Origin: Clostridia bacterium
Lineage (GTDB): Bacteria; Bacillota; Clostridia; Lachnospirales; Lachnospiraceae
Reading direction: 5' to 3'
Length of the DNA stretch: 64,000 nt
Assembly (NCBI GenBank): GCA_910575725.1
Contig: CAJTFE010000007.1
Location: forward strand, 62,001-126,000
Part shown: positions 16,695 to 26,140 of the stretch, in pieces
How the letters are laid out: each line of letters opens with the position of its first letter
How positions within the stretch are numbered: position 1 is the first letter of the stretch
The notes under the pieces: generated by a model
Told to the model about the DNA's origin: nothing
The model's database searches: none
The model's input: the letters and a program-made list of their open reading frames with translations, nothing else
Translations under genes and position numbers: made by a program

Positions 16695-18087
16695 TACCAT
16701 AACGAAGAAAAAAGAGCCTTTTATTCCCCTGGAGGAAGGAAAGGTGAAAATGTATGTATGCGGCCCCACCGTGTACAATTTTATCCATATCGGAAATGCA
16801 AGGCCGATGATTGTTTTTGACACCGTCCGCCGCTATATGGAGCATAAGGGCTATGAGGTGAATTATGTGTCCAACTTCACGGATGTGGACGACAAAATTA
16901 TCAAAAAAGCGATTGAGGAGGGCGTGTCTGCCCAGGAGATCTCCCAGCGTTACATTGCCGAGTGCAAGAAGGATATGGAGATGATGAATGTAAAGCCTGC
17001 CACTACCCATCCTCTGGCGACCCAGGAGATCGGCGGCATGCTGGAGATGATACAGAAGCTGATTGACAAGGGCTATGCTTATGCGGTAAACGGAACCGTT
17101 TATTTCCGTACCCGGAAGTTTGCGGAGTATGGAAAGCTTTCCCACAAGAATCTGGATGATCTGCGCAGCGGAAACCGTTCCCTTTTGGTGTCCGGGGAGG
17201 ATGAAAAGGAGGATCCTTTGGATTTTGTTCTCTGGAAGCCGAAAAAGGAGGGAGAACCGGCCTGGGAATCTCCTTGGAGCGAGGGGCGTCCGGGCTGGCA
17301 TATTGAGTGCTCCGTGATGTCTAAAAAATATCTGGGCGAGCAGATTGACATTCATGCAGGCGGCGAGGATCTGGTATTTCCCCATCATGAAAATGAGATT
17401 GCCCAGAGTGAAGCCTGCAACGGCAAGGAGTTTTCCAGATACTGGATGCACAATGCCTTCTTAAATATTGACAATCGGAAAATGTCGAAGTCTCTGGGGA
17501 ACTTTTTCACCGTCCGGGAGATTAGTGAAAAGTACGATCTCCAGGTACTGCGCTTCTTTATGCTGAGCGCCCATTACCGCAGCCCCTTGAATTTCAGCGC
17601 AGAGCAGATGGAGTCCTCGAAGAACAGCCTGGAGCGGATTGTGACGGCGGCGGAGAATCTGAAGCATCTTCTTGGCGGCGCGCCGGAGGGCTCCATGACG
17701 GAGAGCGAGACTGCCCACTATGAGGCTTCCGAGGAATATGTGAAAAAGTTTGACGAGGCCATGGACGATGATTTCAATACGGCCGACGCCATTGCCGCCG
17801 TATTTGAGCTGGTGAAATATCTCAATACCCACACAAGCGGAGAGAATACAAAGGATTACCTGGAGAAATGCCTTGAGCGCTTAAAGACGCTCTGTGACAT
17901 TCTGGGGCTGGTTGTGGAGAAAAAGGCAGAGCTTCTGGATGCGGATATCGAGGTTCTGATCGAGGAACGCCAGGCGGCCAGGAAGGCGAAGAATTTTGCC
18001 CGTGCCGATGAGATCCGGGCCCTTCTTCTGGAAAAAGGCATTGTGCTGGAAGATACGCGCGAGGGTGTAAAATGGAAAAGGGCGTAA
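16681..18087 (+). CDS. cysS: Cysteinyl-tRNA synthetase
   Basis: Class I aminoacyl-tRNA synthetase (468 residues) charging tRNA-Cys. The HIGH motif appears as [11 protein letters not shown] and KMSKS as [12 protein letters not shown]. Zinc ligands are visible: Cys in YVCGPTVYN, Cys in [12 protein letters not shown] and the His pair in [15 protein letters not shown] 16681 lies inside the cysE end, so the two are coupled. It is followed by mrnC with a 16-base overlap, an arrangement conserved in Firmicutes. Confidence 0.97.
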   Translation: MKVYNTITKKKEPFIPLEEGKVKMYVCGPTVYNFIHIGNARPMIVFDTVRRYMEHKGYEVNYVSNFTDVDDKIIKKAIEEGVSAQEISQRYIAECKKDMEMMNVKPATTHPLATQEIGGMLEMIQKLIDKGYAYAVNGTVYFRTRKFAEYGKLSHKNLDDLRSGNRSLLVSGEDEKEDPLDFVLWKPKKEGEPAWESPWSEGRPGWHIECSVMSKKYLGEQIDIHAGGEDLVFPHHENEIAQSEACNGKEFSRYWMHNAFLNIDNRKMSKSLGNFFTVREISEKYDLQVLRFFMLSAHYRSPLNFSAEQMESSKNSLERIVTAAENLKHLLGGAPEGSMTESETAHYEASEEYVKKFDEAMDDDFNTADAIAAVFELVKYLNTHTSGENTKDYLEKCLERLKTLCDILGLVVEKKAELLDADIEVLIEERQAARKAKNFARADEIRALLLEKGIVLEDTREGVKWKRA

Positions 18088-18521
18088 CGAATCTGATGGA
18101 AGAGATCCGAGAGGCATTTGCCCTTAAGGATGTGGATATCCGAAGCTATTCGCCTCTGGTACTGGCCTACATCGGGGACGGGATCTATGAACTGGTGATA
18201 CGCTCCCTTCTGGTGGGGCATGGGAATGCTCATGCGTCCACCCTGCACAAAAAGGCGAGCAGCCTGGTGAATGCGGCGGCCCAGTCGGCCATGACGGGAC
18301 GGATCAAGGAGCAGCTTACCCAGGAGGAACAGCAGATCTTCCGCCGGGGCCGCAATGCCAATACGGCCACCATGGCGAAGCACGCCTCCGTATCTGATTA
18401 CCGGAGAGCTACGGGCTTTGAGGCTTTGATGGGGTATCTGTATCTTTCGGGACAGACGGAGCGTCTGCTTGAATTGGTAAAACTGGGACTGGAGGAAGAA
18501 GCGTGCGGTACGAAGAACTGA
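18072..18521 (+). CDS. mrnC: Mini-ribonuclease III (23S rRNA maturation)
   Basis: A 149-residue RNase III catalytic domain lacking the double-stranded RNA-binding domain; in Bacillus this enzyme trims the 23S rRNA ends. The signature is [18 protein letters not shown] (with the catalytic Asp/Glu), and the second acidic motif lies in [13 protein letters not shown]. It starts inside the end of cysS and overlaps rlmB by 19 bases, so it sits in a tightly packed operon. The length matches the family. Confidence 0.93.
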   Translation: MEKGVTNLMEEIREAFALKDVDIRSYSPLVLAYIGDGIYELVIRSLLVGHGNAHASTLHKKASSLVNAAAQSAMTGRIKEQLTQEEQQIFRRGRNANTATMAKHASVSDYRRATGFEALMGYLYLSGQTERLLELVKLGLEEEACGTKN

Positions 18522-19249
18522 CCATAGAGGGGAGAAATGCAGTCTTAGAGGCATTTCGCTCCGGAAAAACCATAGACAAGCTGTTTGTGCAGGACGGGTG
18601 CCAGGACGGTATTGTAAATACCATCAAACGGGAGGCCCGGAAGCAGGATGCAGTTATCAGCTATGTAAAAAAGGAACGTCTGGATCAGATGTCGGAGACA
18701 GGACACCACCAGGGTGTGATTGCCTTTGCAGCGGCCTATGCTTACGCAGAGGTGGAGGATATTCTGGCAGCGGCCAGGGAAAAAGGCGAGGATCCTTTCA
18801 TTTTCCTTCTGGATAATATTGAGGATCCCCACAATCTGGGAGCCATTATCCGGACGGCCAATCTGGCGGGAGCTCATGGAGTGATTATTCCCAAGCGGCG
18901 TGCCTGCGGTCTGACAGCTGCGGTTTTAAGAGCCTCTGCCGGGGCTTTGAATTACACGCCGGTTGCCAAGGTGACAAATCTGGCTGCCGTGATTGAAGAT
19001 CTAAAGAAGGAAGGACTGTGGTTTGTCTGCGCCCAGATGGGGGGAGAGAGCATGTACCGTCTGAATCTTACGGGCCCCATAGGACTGGTGATCGGAAATG
19101 AAGGGGACGGCGTAAGCCGCCTTGTGCAGGAAAAGTGTGATTTTACGGCGTCTATTCCCATGCATGGGGATATTGATTCTCTGAACGCTTCCGTGGCAGC
19201 AGGCGTACTGGCTTATGAGATTGTAAGGCAGCGGATGAAGGAGGGCTGA
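18503..19249 (+). CDS. rlmB: 23S rRNA (guanosine-2'-O-)-methyltransferase RlmB (TrmH/SpoU family)
   Basis: SPOUT methyltransferase of 248 residues, expected to methylate G2251 of 23S rRNA using S-adenosylmethionine. It has an N-terminal substrate-binding domain (residues 1-75) and the three SPOUT motifs: DPHNLGAIIRTANLAG, GPIGLVIGNEGDGVS and SLNASVAAGVLAYE. GTG 18503 follows GGAGGAAG at a good distance. Residues between motifs 1 and 2 form the knotted core. It is translationally coupled to mrnC. Confidence 0.94.
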   Translation: MRYEELTIEGRNAVLEAFRSGKTIDKLFVQDGCQDGIVNTIKREARKQDAVISYVKKERLDQMSETGHHQGVIAFAAAYAYAEVEDILAAAREKGEDPFIFLLDNIEDPHNLGAIIRTANLAGAHGVIIPKRRACGLTAAVLRASAGALNYTPVAKVTNLAAVIEDLKKEGLWFVCAQMGGESMYRLNLTGPIGLVIGNEGDGVSRLVQEKCDFTASIPMHGDIDSLNASVAAGVLAYEIVRQRMKEG

Positions 19250-19336
19250 GGCCTGGGAATCGGAAAAACTGCGGTATTGCGTGAACGTGTCATGGACTAT
19301 GTGGGCGGCAGATATGCCGGGTATGGAGAATGAGGC

Positions 19337-19915
19337 ATGGAAAAAAGGGAACGGCTTACGGATGAAGAGCTCATAGAAAAAATCAACGAAGGAGAAACTG
19401 CCTGTATGGACATTCTGATTGAACGCTATAAGCGCAGAGTCCGCAATCAGGCCAGGCCTTTGTATCTCATGGGAGGAGACAGCGATGATCTGATCCAGGA
19501 GGGGATGCTGGGACTGTTTAAAGCCATCCGGGATTACCGGCCGGAAAAGTCCGACTCCTTTGAGGCATTTGCAGTTTTATGCATTTCCCGTCAGCTCTAC
19601 AGCGCCATCCAGGCGGCAGGCCGCTTAAAGCATGCCCCCTTGAATTCCTATGTGGAGCTTTCTCCCGAGCTTGGGGAGCAGACGGAAGGGCTGAAAGGGA
19701 AAAGTCCCGAGGAGCTTCTCATCGATCAGGAAAATATCGAGAGCCTCCAGGCGGAGATCCTTAAGGTGGCAACGCCTTTAGAGCAGGAGATTCTGAAGGC
19801 GTACTTAAGCGGACAGAGCTATACGGAGATTGCGCAGCGTCTGAACAAGGAACCGAAATCCATTGACAATGCCCTCCAGCGTATCCGCAGAAAGCTTCGC
19901 AGGACGAACGGATAA
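19337..19915 (+). CDS. sigH: RNA polymerase sigma-H-type factor
   Basis: A 192-residue sigma-70 family factor. Region 2 is visible around GGDSDDLIQEGMLGLFKAIRD (core binding and -10 melting), and region 4 near the end as SGQSYTEIAQRLNKEPKSID, a helix-turn-helix. The gene order with rlmB matches sigH of Clostridia (spo0H), which drives early sporulation and transition-phase genes. ATG 19337 follows GAGAATGAGGC. A short 87-base gap from rlmB holds no clear promoter. The stop codon lies at the edge of a long hairpin. Confidence 0.88.
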   Translation: MEKRERLTDEELIEKINEGETACMDILIERYKRRVRNQARPLYLMGGDSDDLIQEGMLGLFKAIRDYRPEKSDSFEAFAVLCISRQLYSAIQAAGRLKHAPLNSYVELSPELGEQTEGLKGKSPEELLIDQENIESLQAEILKVATPLEQEILKAYLSGQSYTEIAQRLNKEPKSIDNALQRIRRKLRRTNG

Positions 19916-20115
19916 AATCGGAATCCGGCAGGCCGGGCGCAGCAGGCCCTCTGGCTTTTCCCATATCCGGTGTCCGGCTGTTCGCGTACAGGCTGTCTGA
20001 TATTGACGGACTTTTTGTCCGGCAAGAGCAGACAGAATGTACGAGAACCGTCCGAACACAGATATGGAAAAGCCAGAGGGCCTGCTGCGCCCGGCCTGCC
20101 GGATTCCGATTTTAT
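19914..20115. repeat. Long hairpin element, family 3, copy 2
   Basis: A 200-base inverted repeat. The outer arms run from AAAATCGGAATCCGGCAGGC and are perfectly complementary over about 45 bases to the other end (GGCCTGCCGGATTCCGATTT). The inner part has the shared core: GGCTTTTCCCATATCCGGTG, TGTACGAGAACCGTCCG, ACACAGATATGGAAAAGCC. It begins on the sigH stop codon and may act as its terminator. Confidence 0.88.
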
Positions 20116-20159
20116 TTACAAAAAATTAATGATTTAAAATGTCATTTTTCGTCATTCCG

Positions 20160-20168
20160 TGTTATAAT
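20160..20168 (+). promoter_or_regulatory. Extended -10 promoter for the VanZ/carboxypeptidase gene
   Basis: TGTTATAAT, an extended -10 (TGN-TATAAT), about 70 bases before the TTG start. There is no good -35 match at 17 bases. Consensus-based. Confidence 0.5.
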
Positions 20169-20205
20169 TTGAACAGAAATATTTCCTAAGCGGAAGATAG
20201 AACGT

Positions 20206-20220
20206 ATTGCGGAACTGGAA
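20206..20220 (+). repeat. Tail of repeat family 1 before the VanZ fusion gene
   Basis: ATTGCGGAACTGGAA runs into TGGGAAGGAGG, the ribosome site of the gene at 20239. Confidence 0.6.
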
Positions 20221-20238
20221 TGGGAAGGAGGGGATTTT

Positions 20239-21852
20239 TTGTCGGATTATGTAATGAGCACCGGATCCTACCTGTTGGTTGGCCTTTTGGTTTATCTGGT
20301 TTTTCGGGCTGTTATCTGGCTTTTGTATTATAAAGGAGAGATGCGTGTACCTATTCTGCACGAAGCGGGGTTCGTCTTGCTTGCATTTTTATTTCTTGCC
20401 TTATTTGCTTCCTCTGTGTCGCCTGCCCTTGGATTTTCTCTCAAGCCGGACTGGAAAACAATCTCTTTGATTCCGGTAAAGGGAAGCATTGATCTGGTAA
20501 AGACCCAGGGCATTGGAGCTCTTTTTGGAGCTGTTTTAAAGTTTATTCCCTTCGGTTTTTTAATCCCCGTTTTATTCCGGCGTTACCAGCAGTTTTTTAA
20601 GGTGCTTTTTCTGTGTGGAGGAGTATCTCTTTGTATAGAAGTGTTCCAGATTTTTCTCACAGGGGCCACGGCCAGCCTGGATGAATTTCTTTTAAGTCTG
20701 GCGGGGATTTTCCTGGGGTATTTTCTCTTTGGAATCGTAAGGATTTATTTCCGGGAGATTGAGCGCATGGGGACGGTAAAGCGTTCCCGAAGGAGAGACG
20801 TGCCCTTTGTTGTAAAAAAGGAATTGGAATTCCTGGTGATTCTCCTTCTTGTGGCAGTTGTGGGAAAGGGGACCGGGATAGAGGTTCAGCGTGTAAAGGA
20901 GGAAAAGGCGGCCCAGGCAGAGCTTGAAAAGAAGCAGGAGGAGGAGCGTAAGGCTGCAAAGGAAGCCGAGGCGGCGCGGATTGCGGAGGAGGAGGCGAAG
21001 AAGCTGAAAGTCTCGGAGCAGATGCCGGATCTTTCCCTGGAAGCCGGGGCAGCTTGTCTCTTTTCCTTGGATGATGATATGATTCTCTATGAAAAGAATG
21101 GTACGGAACGGGTGGTTCCGGCAAGTACGACCAAGCTTCTTACGGCTCTGACGGTGCTGAAATACTGCGGAACAGATGAAGTTCTCACGGCAGGCGAGGA
21201 GATCAGCCTCATCAGCCAGGGAGCTTCCACGGCAAGCCTGAAGGTGGGAATGAGGGGAAGCGTCCGCACATTTCTGGGAGCTATGCTGATTCCCTCGGGC
21301 AATGACGCCGCCTATTCTCTGGCCAATTATACAGGACATAAGATTCTGGGGAATGAGAATGCGTCCACAGAAGAGGCGGTAGAGGCTTTTATGGGTGCAA
21401 TGAATGAATGCGCAGCCGAATTGGAACTGGAGGATTCCAACTTTGTGAGGCCGGACGGGGATCAGGCGGAAAACCAGTATACCACGGCCAGGGACATGGT
21501 GCGGATTGCAAAAGCCTGTATGGAAAATGAGACCATTATGGAGATTGTGAAGGGCAAGTCCTTCCGCGCTCTTTTTGAAAATGCCGATATTACGTATCAG
21601 AACAGCAATCAGCTTGTGCGGCCCGGGGATACTTATTATTATGAAGGGGCTGTGGGCCTGAAAACGGGCAGCCTGGATGAAACCAAGTGCCTGGTAGGCG
21701 CTTTGGAGGCAGGAGGACGACGCTATGTGGCTGCCGTGATGCAGGATACGGACGAAGGGCGGTATAAGGATATAAAGATTCTCTTTGACGAGGTGACGGG
21801 AGGCGGCGGTGAGGCGCCTGAGCCGGAGCCGGAAGGCGAAGAGGAAGAATAA
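20239..21852 (+). CDS. VanZ domain fused to an S11 D-alanyl-D-alanine carboxypeptidase
   Basis: A 537-residue fusion. Residues 1-180 have about five hydrophobic segments with the VanZ-like pattern (KFIPFGFLIPVLF, CIEVFQIFLTGATASLDEF). A short membrane helix follows (residues 195-210) and then a charged coiled linker (EEKAAQAELEKKQEEERK). From residue 265 onward there is a penicillin-binding S11 peptidase domain with SxxK in VPASTTKLL, SGN in LIPSGNDAAYS and KTG in GLKTGSLDETK, so it should trim peptidoglycan stem peptides outside the membrane. The end is Glu/Pro-rich. TTG start behind AAGGAGG. No signal peptide is needed because of the VanZ helices. Confidence 0.88.
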   Translation: MSDYVMSTGSYLLVGLLVYLVFRAVIWLLYYKGEMRVPILHEAGFVLLAFLFLALFASSVSPALGFSLKPDWKTISLIPVKGSIDLVKTQGIGALFGAVLKFIPFGFLIPVLFRRYQQFFKVLFLCGGVSLCIEVFQIFLTGATASLDEFLLSLAGIFLGYFLFGIVRIYFREIERMGTVKRSRRRDVPFVVKKELEFLVILLLVAVVGKGTGIEVQRVKEEKAAQAELEKKQEEERKAAKEAEAARIAEEEAKKLKVSEQMPDLSLEAGAACLFSLDDDMILYEKNGTERVVPASTTKLLTALTVLKYCGTDEVLTAGEEISLISQGASTASLKVGMRGSVRTFLGAMLIPSGNDAAYSLANYTGHKILGNENASTEEAVEAFMGAMNECAAELELEDSNFVRPDGDQAENQYTTARDMVRIAKACMENETIMEIVKGKSFRALFENADITYQNSNQLVRPGDTYYYEGAVGLKTGSLDETKCLVGALEAGGRRYVAAVMQDTDEGRYKDIKILFDEVTGGGGEAPEPEPEGEEEE

Positions 21853-21869
21853 GAAATGATAGAATAATA

Positions 21870-21987
21870 GGCTGCCGGGAATATAACATCAGCCAATTCT
21901 GCATTCTGTGTTCAGCCAGTTTGTGTAATTCTGTCTGAGATCAGAAAAGCCAGATGTTATATTTCCCGGCAGCCTCTTTGCTTTTTT
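21870..21987 (+). terminator. Long terminator hairpin after the VanZ fusion gene
   Basis: GGCTGCCGGGAATATAACAT pairs with ATGTTATATTTCCCGGCAGC, with an internal loop of about 60 bases resembling the core of repeat family 3 (TGTGTTCAG, CTGTCTGAGATCAGAAAAGC), followed by CTCTTTGCTTTTTT. The convergent small gene at 21993 may share it. Confidence 0.75.
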
Positions 21988-21992
21988 GCAGG

Positions 21993-22172
21993 CTATTGTT
22001 TTGGCGCTGCTTTGGGCTGATAGTGATAGACCTCCTCATAGGATTCCCGTTCTGCTTCCGTTGCAGGTGCGCTTGGAATCAGACCGGTACAATCCATGGC
22101 AGAGCAGGAATTTCCCAGGTAGTCGTAGCCTTCGATGATTTCTTGATTGCTTTTTCTAAGGTTTTCTTTCAT
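21993..22172 (-). CDS. Small protein (59 residues), function unknown
   Basis: On the minus strand ATG 22172 follows AGAATAGGAGAACTGTA, a good ribosome site derived from the end of a family 2 repeat. The product starts MKENLRKSNQEIIEGYDYLG, continues with NSCSAMDCTGLIPSAPATEA and ends YHYQPKAAPKQ. It is soluble, has two cysteines and carries no signal or membrane helix. The composition and a clean ribosome site argue for a real gene. I recall similar short proteins (YDYLG...AMDCTGLIPS) in Lachnospiraceae but know no function. It ends close to the terminator of the convergent VanZ fusion gene. Confidence 0.6.
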   Translation of the reverse strand: MKENLRKSNQEIIEGYDYLGNSCSAMDCTGLIPSAPATEAERESYEEVYHYQPKAAPKQ

Positions 22173-22189
22173 TACAGTTCTCCTATTCT

Positions 22190-22314
22190 AAGTCGCTGCG
22201 CGACAGCACGAAAGGGTAAAGCTGCTTCGACACACCGGTAATGAGAGAAACTTTTATTCGAAAAAGCACTCATAAAAGTTCCTCTCGTGCGCCTTTGCAG
22301 CTTTACCGTCCAGC
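22190..22314 (-). repeat. Full copy of palindromic repeat family 2 (minus orientation)
   Basis: The same element as 38807-38956 in reverse: GTCGCTGCGCGAC, AAAGGGTAAAGCTGCTTCG, ACACACCGGT, then TTTTATTCGAAAAAGCACTC, ATAAAAGTTCCTCTCGTGCG and CCTTTGCAGCTTTACCGTCC. The halves pair to a long hairpin. Its left end gives the ribosome region of the minus-strand small gene at 22172. Confidence 0.85.
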
Positions 22315-22604
22315 AGAATTTTTTCTAATAAATACTTGACATTTCTTAGCTGGACTATTTAAAGTTCCGTAAGTGCCTGCCGGTACACGGGTATAAAATC
22401 AATTGGATTCTTGGTTTTTTCTTTTTTAGTCTGCGCAAAAAAAACTGAAATATGCGGCAAGACACAGAAAAAACACAGGAAGCTCACAGATTTTCCATAG
22501 AAGCTCCACAATTGCACCATATTTTTTTCTTACAATAAGCATAGTAAAACAAATGCATCACAAATAAAAAACTTTAGCCGGAACTGAAATAGGAGGACTA
22601 ATAA
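22315..22604 (+). other. Gap before htrA: repeat remnant and leader, no gene
   Basis: Holds TTGACA at 22337 without a clear -10, and a partial family 1 remnant (GTTCCGTAAG, CCGGTACACGGGTATAAAAT) at 22369-22402. There is no open frame of note. The htrA ribosome region (CGGAACTGAAATAGGAGG) resembles the family 1 tail. Confidence 0.5.
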
Positions 22605-23798
<1,194 letters not shown>

Positions 23799-23813
23799 AA
23801 AATAGGGAAGGCG

Positions 23814-23900
23814 CTGCCGGGAAAGCGGCTGTTGGGAAATACAGTATCAGACTTTTCTGATGTCATATTTCCCAACAGCCGCTTTCCCGGCAGTTTTTTT
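23814..23900 (+). terminator. Very long terminator hairpin after htrA
   Basis: CTGCCGGGAAAGCGGCTGTT (from 23814) and its complement ending CGGCAG (23893) form a stem of about 29 pairs around a 22-base loop, followed by TTTTTTT. Confidence 0.88.
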
Positions 23901-23969
23901 GTGCAAAATATTTAGAAGCAGAAAATGCTTGATACACAAAAGAATTCTATGATATGATAAAGTTAGTTG

Positions 23970-23983
23970 ATTGATATATCAAT
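23970..23983. promoter_or_regulatory. Operator 1 upstream of the GntR gene
   Basis: Palindrome ATTGATATATCAAT, identical to the copy at 24035-24048, 65 bases centre to centre. A likely binding site for the adjacent GntR/HutC regulator. Confidence 0.6.
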
Positions 23984-24005
23984 ATTACAATTTTTCAAAA
24001 ATCTA

Positions 24006-24048
24006 TTGACATCAGACAGTAATTAAGATAATATATTGATATATCAAT
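24006..24048 (+). promoter_or_regulatory. Promoter and operator 2 of the GntR-ABC operon
   Basis: TTGACA (24006-24011), 17-base spacer, TAATAT (24029-24034), immediately followed by the second palindrome ATTGATATATCAAT (24035-24048), which would cover the transcription start. Two identical operators suggest repression by looping or cooperative binding. Inferred. Confidence 0.7.
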
Positions 24049-24085
24049 ATACCGTTATACTAATATAATAGAAAAGGTGATTGAT

Positions 24086-24802
24086 ATGATTGACAAGACA
24101 AGTCCAATTCCAATGTATTTTCAGCTGAAAGAGATGCTGAAGGGCATGATCAAATCCGGAGATTTGAAGCCGGGGGATCGTATTTATTCGGAAAATGAGC
24201 TGTGTGAGATGTATGACGTGAGCCGGATCACTGCCAAGCGCGCACTGGACGAGATGGTGAGGGAGGGGTATCTGTACCGCCTGCCAGGCAGAGGAAGCTT
24301 TGTTCAGGGCAGAAAGATTGATCACACATTATCCAACTTTTACTCATTTACTGAGGAGGTCAAAAAACAGGGGCTGGAACCCTCTTCCAAGATCATTGAG
24401 CTTAAGGTGATTCCGGCGGACGAGCTGGTAAGCGAGGCGCTGGGGATTGAGGAGGGAGCGTCCGTAACTTTCGTCCAGCGTCTGCGTATGGCGGATGACA
24501 GCGTTATTGCCCTCGATCATTCCTACATACCCCTTTCTGTCTGTGAGCGTATTACATTTGAGGAATTGGAGAACAATTCATTGTATCAAGTACTAAGAGG
24601 AAAAGGAATCACGCCGGATCGCGCGACGGAATCCTTTTTTGCAGAACCGCTTATGGAGGAAGATGCCGGGCTTTTGAATATGGAAACGGGGACGGCGGCA
24701 TTGAAGGTATGCCGGTTAACCTACAGTAATGACAGGCTCATTGAGTTTAACTACCGTTATTACAAAGGCCAGCAGTATCGCTATACCATAGAATTGAAGT
24801 AG
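24086..24802 (+). CDS. GntR-family (HutC/UTRA) transcriptional regulator
   Basis: A 238-residue repressor-type regulator. The N-terminal winged helix (PIPMYFQLKEMLKGMIKSGD, LCEMYDVSRITAKRALDEM) is followed by a UTRA ligand domain (residues 90-238; FVQRLRMADDSVIALDHSYI). HutC members sense sugar phosphates or amino sugars. I chose ATG 24086 with AAAAGGTGA upstream; GTG 24077 is an alternative. It precedes the ABC/NanE/ROK genes on the same strand and probably controls them and itself through the paired palindromes. The effector is probably an intermediate such as ManNAc-6-P or GlcNAc-6-P (inference). Confidence 0.88.
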   Translation: MIDKTSPIPMYFQLKEMLKGMIKSGDLKPGDRIYSENELCEMYDVSRITAKRALDEMVREGYLYRLPGRGSFVQGRKIDHTLSNFYSFTEEVKKQGLEPSSKIIELKVIPADELVSEALGIEEGASVTFVQRLRMADDSVIALDHSYIPLSVCERITFEELENNSLYQVLRGKGITPDRATESFFAEPLMEEDAGLLNMETGTAALKVCRLTYSNDRLIEFNYRYYKGQQYRYTIELK

Positions 24803-24890
24803 AGGGCCGGTCTGCAGTCATTCGGAAAGGTGCGGTCTTTTGAAGGGAAAAGTACTTGATCCAATACGTATTTTGCGAGAAGGAGAAAGT

Positions 24891-25916
24891 ATGAAGAGAA
24901 AAAGTTTATTGCTGGCATTGTTATTATGTACTATTTTAGTTTTTACAGCCTGCGGTTCTAAGGAGGATGTACAAGCGCCTGAAGAGCCGGAACCGGCGGC
25001 AGAGGAGGGCGGCGGTGAGGAACAGCCGGAAGGAGAGGCTGCTCCCGAGGGTGAAAAGAAGCTGAAAATCGCCTACACCTGCCAGGATTTGACTAATACT
25101 TATTTTGTAGATGTGGCAAACGGTGTGAAAGACAGATGTGAAGAGCTTGGCATAGAAGTAAATATTCTGGACGGCAGGGCGGATGTTGCCAATCAGATTA
25201 CCGCTTTTGAGAATCTGACGGCAGAGGGCATCGACGGCATTATTGTCAGCCCTATCGATCAGACAGCCTTAGAGCCTTCCGTAGCGGCAGCCATTGAGGC
25301 GGGAATCCCGGTTATCTCCGGAAACCAGCTTGTGGAGGGCAGCCAGGCATTTGTGACAGTGCCGGAATATGATTATGGATTTGCAATCGGCGAGGAAGCC
25401 GGAAAATGGATCAAAGAAAATCTGGACGGCAAGGCAAAGGTGGCAATTTTTGACTATCCGGAGCTTGAGTCCATCATTGACAGGGGAAATGGAATCGAAG
25501 AGGGGATCTTAAGCGTAGCTCCTGATGCAGAGATCGTGGCAAGACAGAGCGCCAACAGTACAGAGAAGGGCATGGCCAATATGGAAAATATTCTCCAGGC
25601 CAATCCGGACGTAGAAGTAGTTGCCTGTGTAAATGACGCAGGCGCACTGGGCGCCTATGAGGCTATGATGGCGGCCGGCAAGGAAAGCGACCGAGTATTC
25701 ATCGGCGGACTGGATGCTATTTCGGAAGCCCTTAATAAGATCAATGAGGGCGGAATCTTCCGGGCAACCGTGGATATTCAGCCTTATGAGACAGGCAAGC
25801 TGTTTGTAGACACGCTTCTTGAGGTGAAAGAGAGCGGCCCCATTGAAGATACCATTGTAATTCCCATGAAGGTTGTGAACGCATCCAATATCGGTGACTA
25901 TACCTTAACGGACTAA
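24891..25916 (+). CDS. Sugar ABC transporter substrate-binding lipoprotein (RbsB-like)
   Basis: A 341-residue periplasmic-binding-protein type 1 domain anchored as a lipoprotein: signal MKRKSLLLALLLCTILVFTA with lipobox FTAC (Cys 23), then an acidic Glu/Pro linker, then the sugar-binding fold starting at KLKIAYTCQDLTNTYFVDVA with DGIIVSPIDQTALEPSV, GIPVISGN and VACVNDAGALGAYEAM. It captures a sugar for the ATPase and permease downstream. ATG 24891 follows AAGGAG. Its last codons and stop lie inside a duplicated 64-base repeat. Confidence 0.9.
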   Translation: MKRKSLLLALLLCTILVFTACGSKEDVQAPEEPEPAAEEGGGEEQPEGEAAPEGEKKLKIAYTCQDLTNTYFVDVANGVKDRCEELGIEVNILDGRADVANQITAFENLTAEGIDGIIVSPIDQTALEPSVAAAIEAGIPVISGNQLVEGSQAFVTVPEYDYGFAIGEEAGKWIKENLDGKAKVAIFDYPELESIIDRGNGIEEGILSVAPDAEIVARQSANSTEKGMANMENILQANPDVEVVACVNDAGALGAYEAMMAAGKESDRVFIGGLDAISEALNKINEGGIFRATVDIQPYETGKLFVDTLLEVKESGPIEDTIVIPMKVVNASNIGDYTLTD

Positions 25917-26028
25917 GTCCGCCAGCCCCGAAGGGGCATGCATTAATGGGGTACCCGAAGGGTATACCTTAACGGACTAAGTCCGCCAGCCCCGAAGGGG
26001 CATGCGTTAATGGGGTACCCGGAGGGTA
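25901..26028 (+). repeat. Two 64-base tandem repeats over the 3' end of the binding-protein gene
   Basis: TACCTTAACGGACTAAGTCC starts at 25901 and again at 25965. Each unit has GCCCCGAAGGGGC (a tight hairpin) and the palindromes GGGTACCC and GGTATACC. The first copy includes the final codons and stop of the binding-protein gene. Such REP-like hairpins may stabilise the upstream message over the ATPase/permease part. Confidence 0.85.
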
Positions 26029-26140
26029 TGAATAAGAAACAGGAACCGCAGCAGTCATTTTAGAGGAAGGTTCCTATGGGGAAAGGGCTGTCTTGAATGT
26101 TTCGGGGCAGCCCGCATTTATAAAATAAGTGGGTGGAAAG

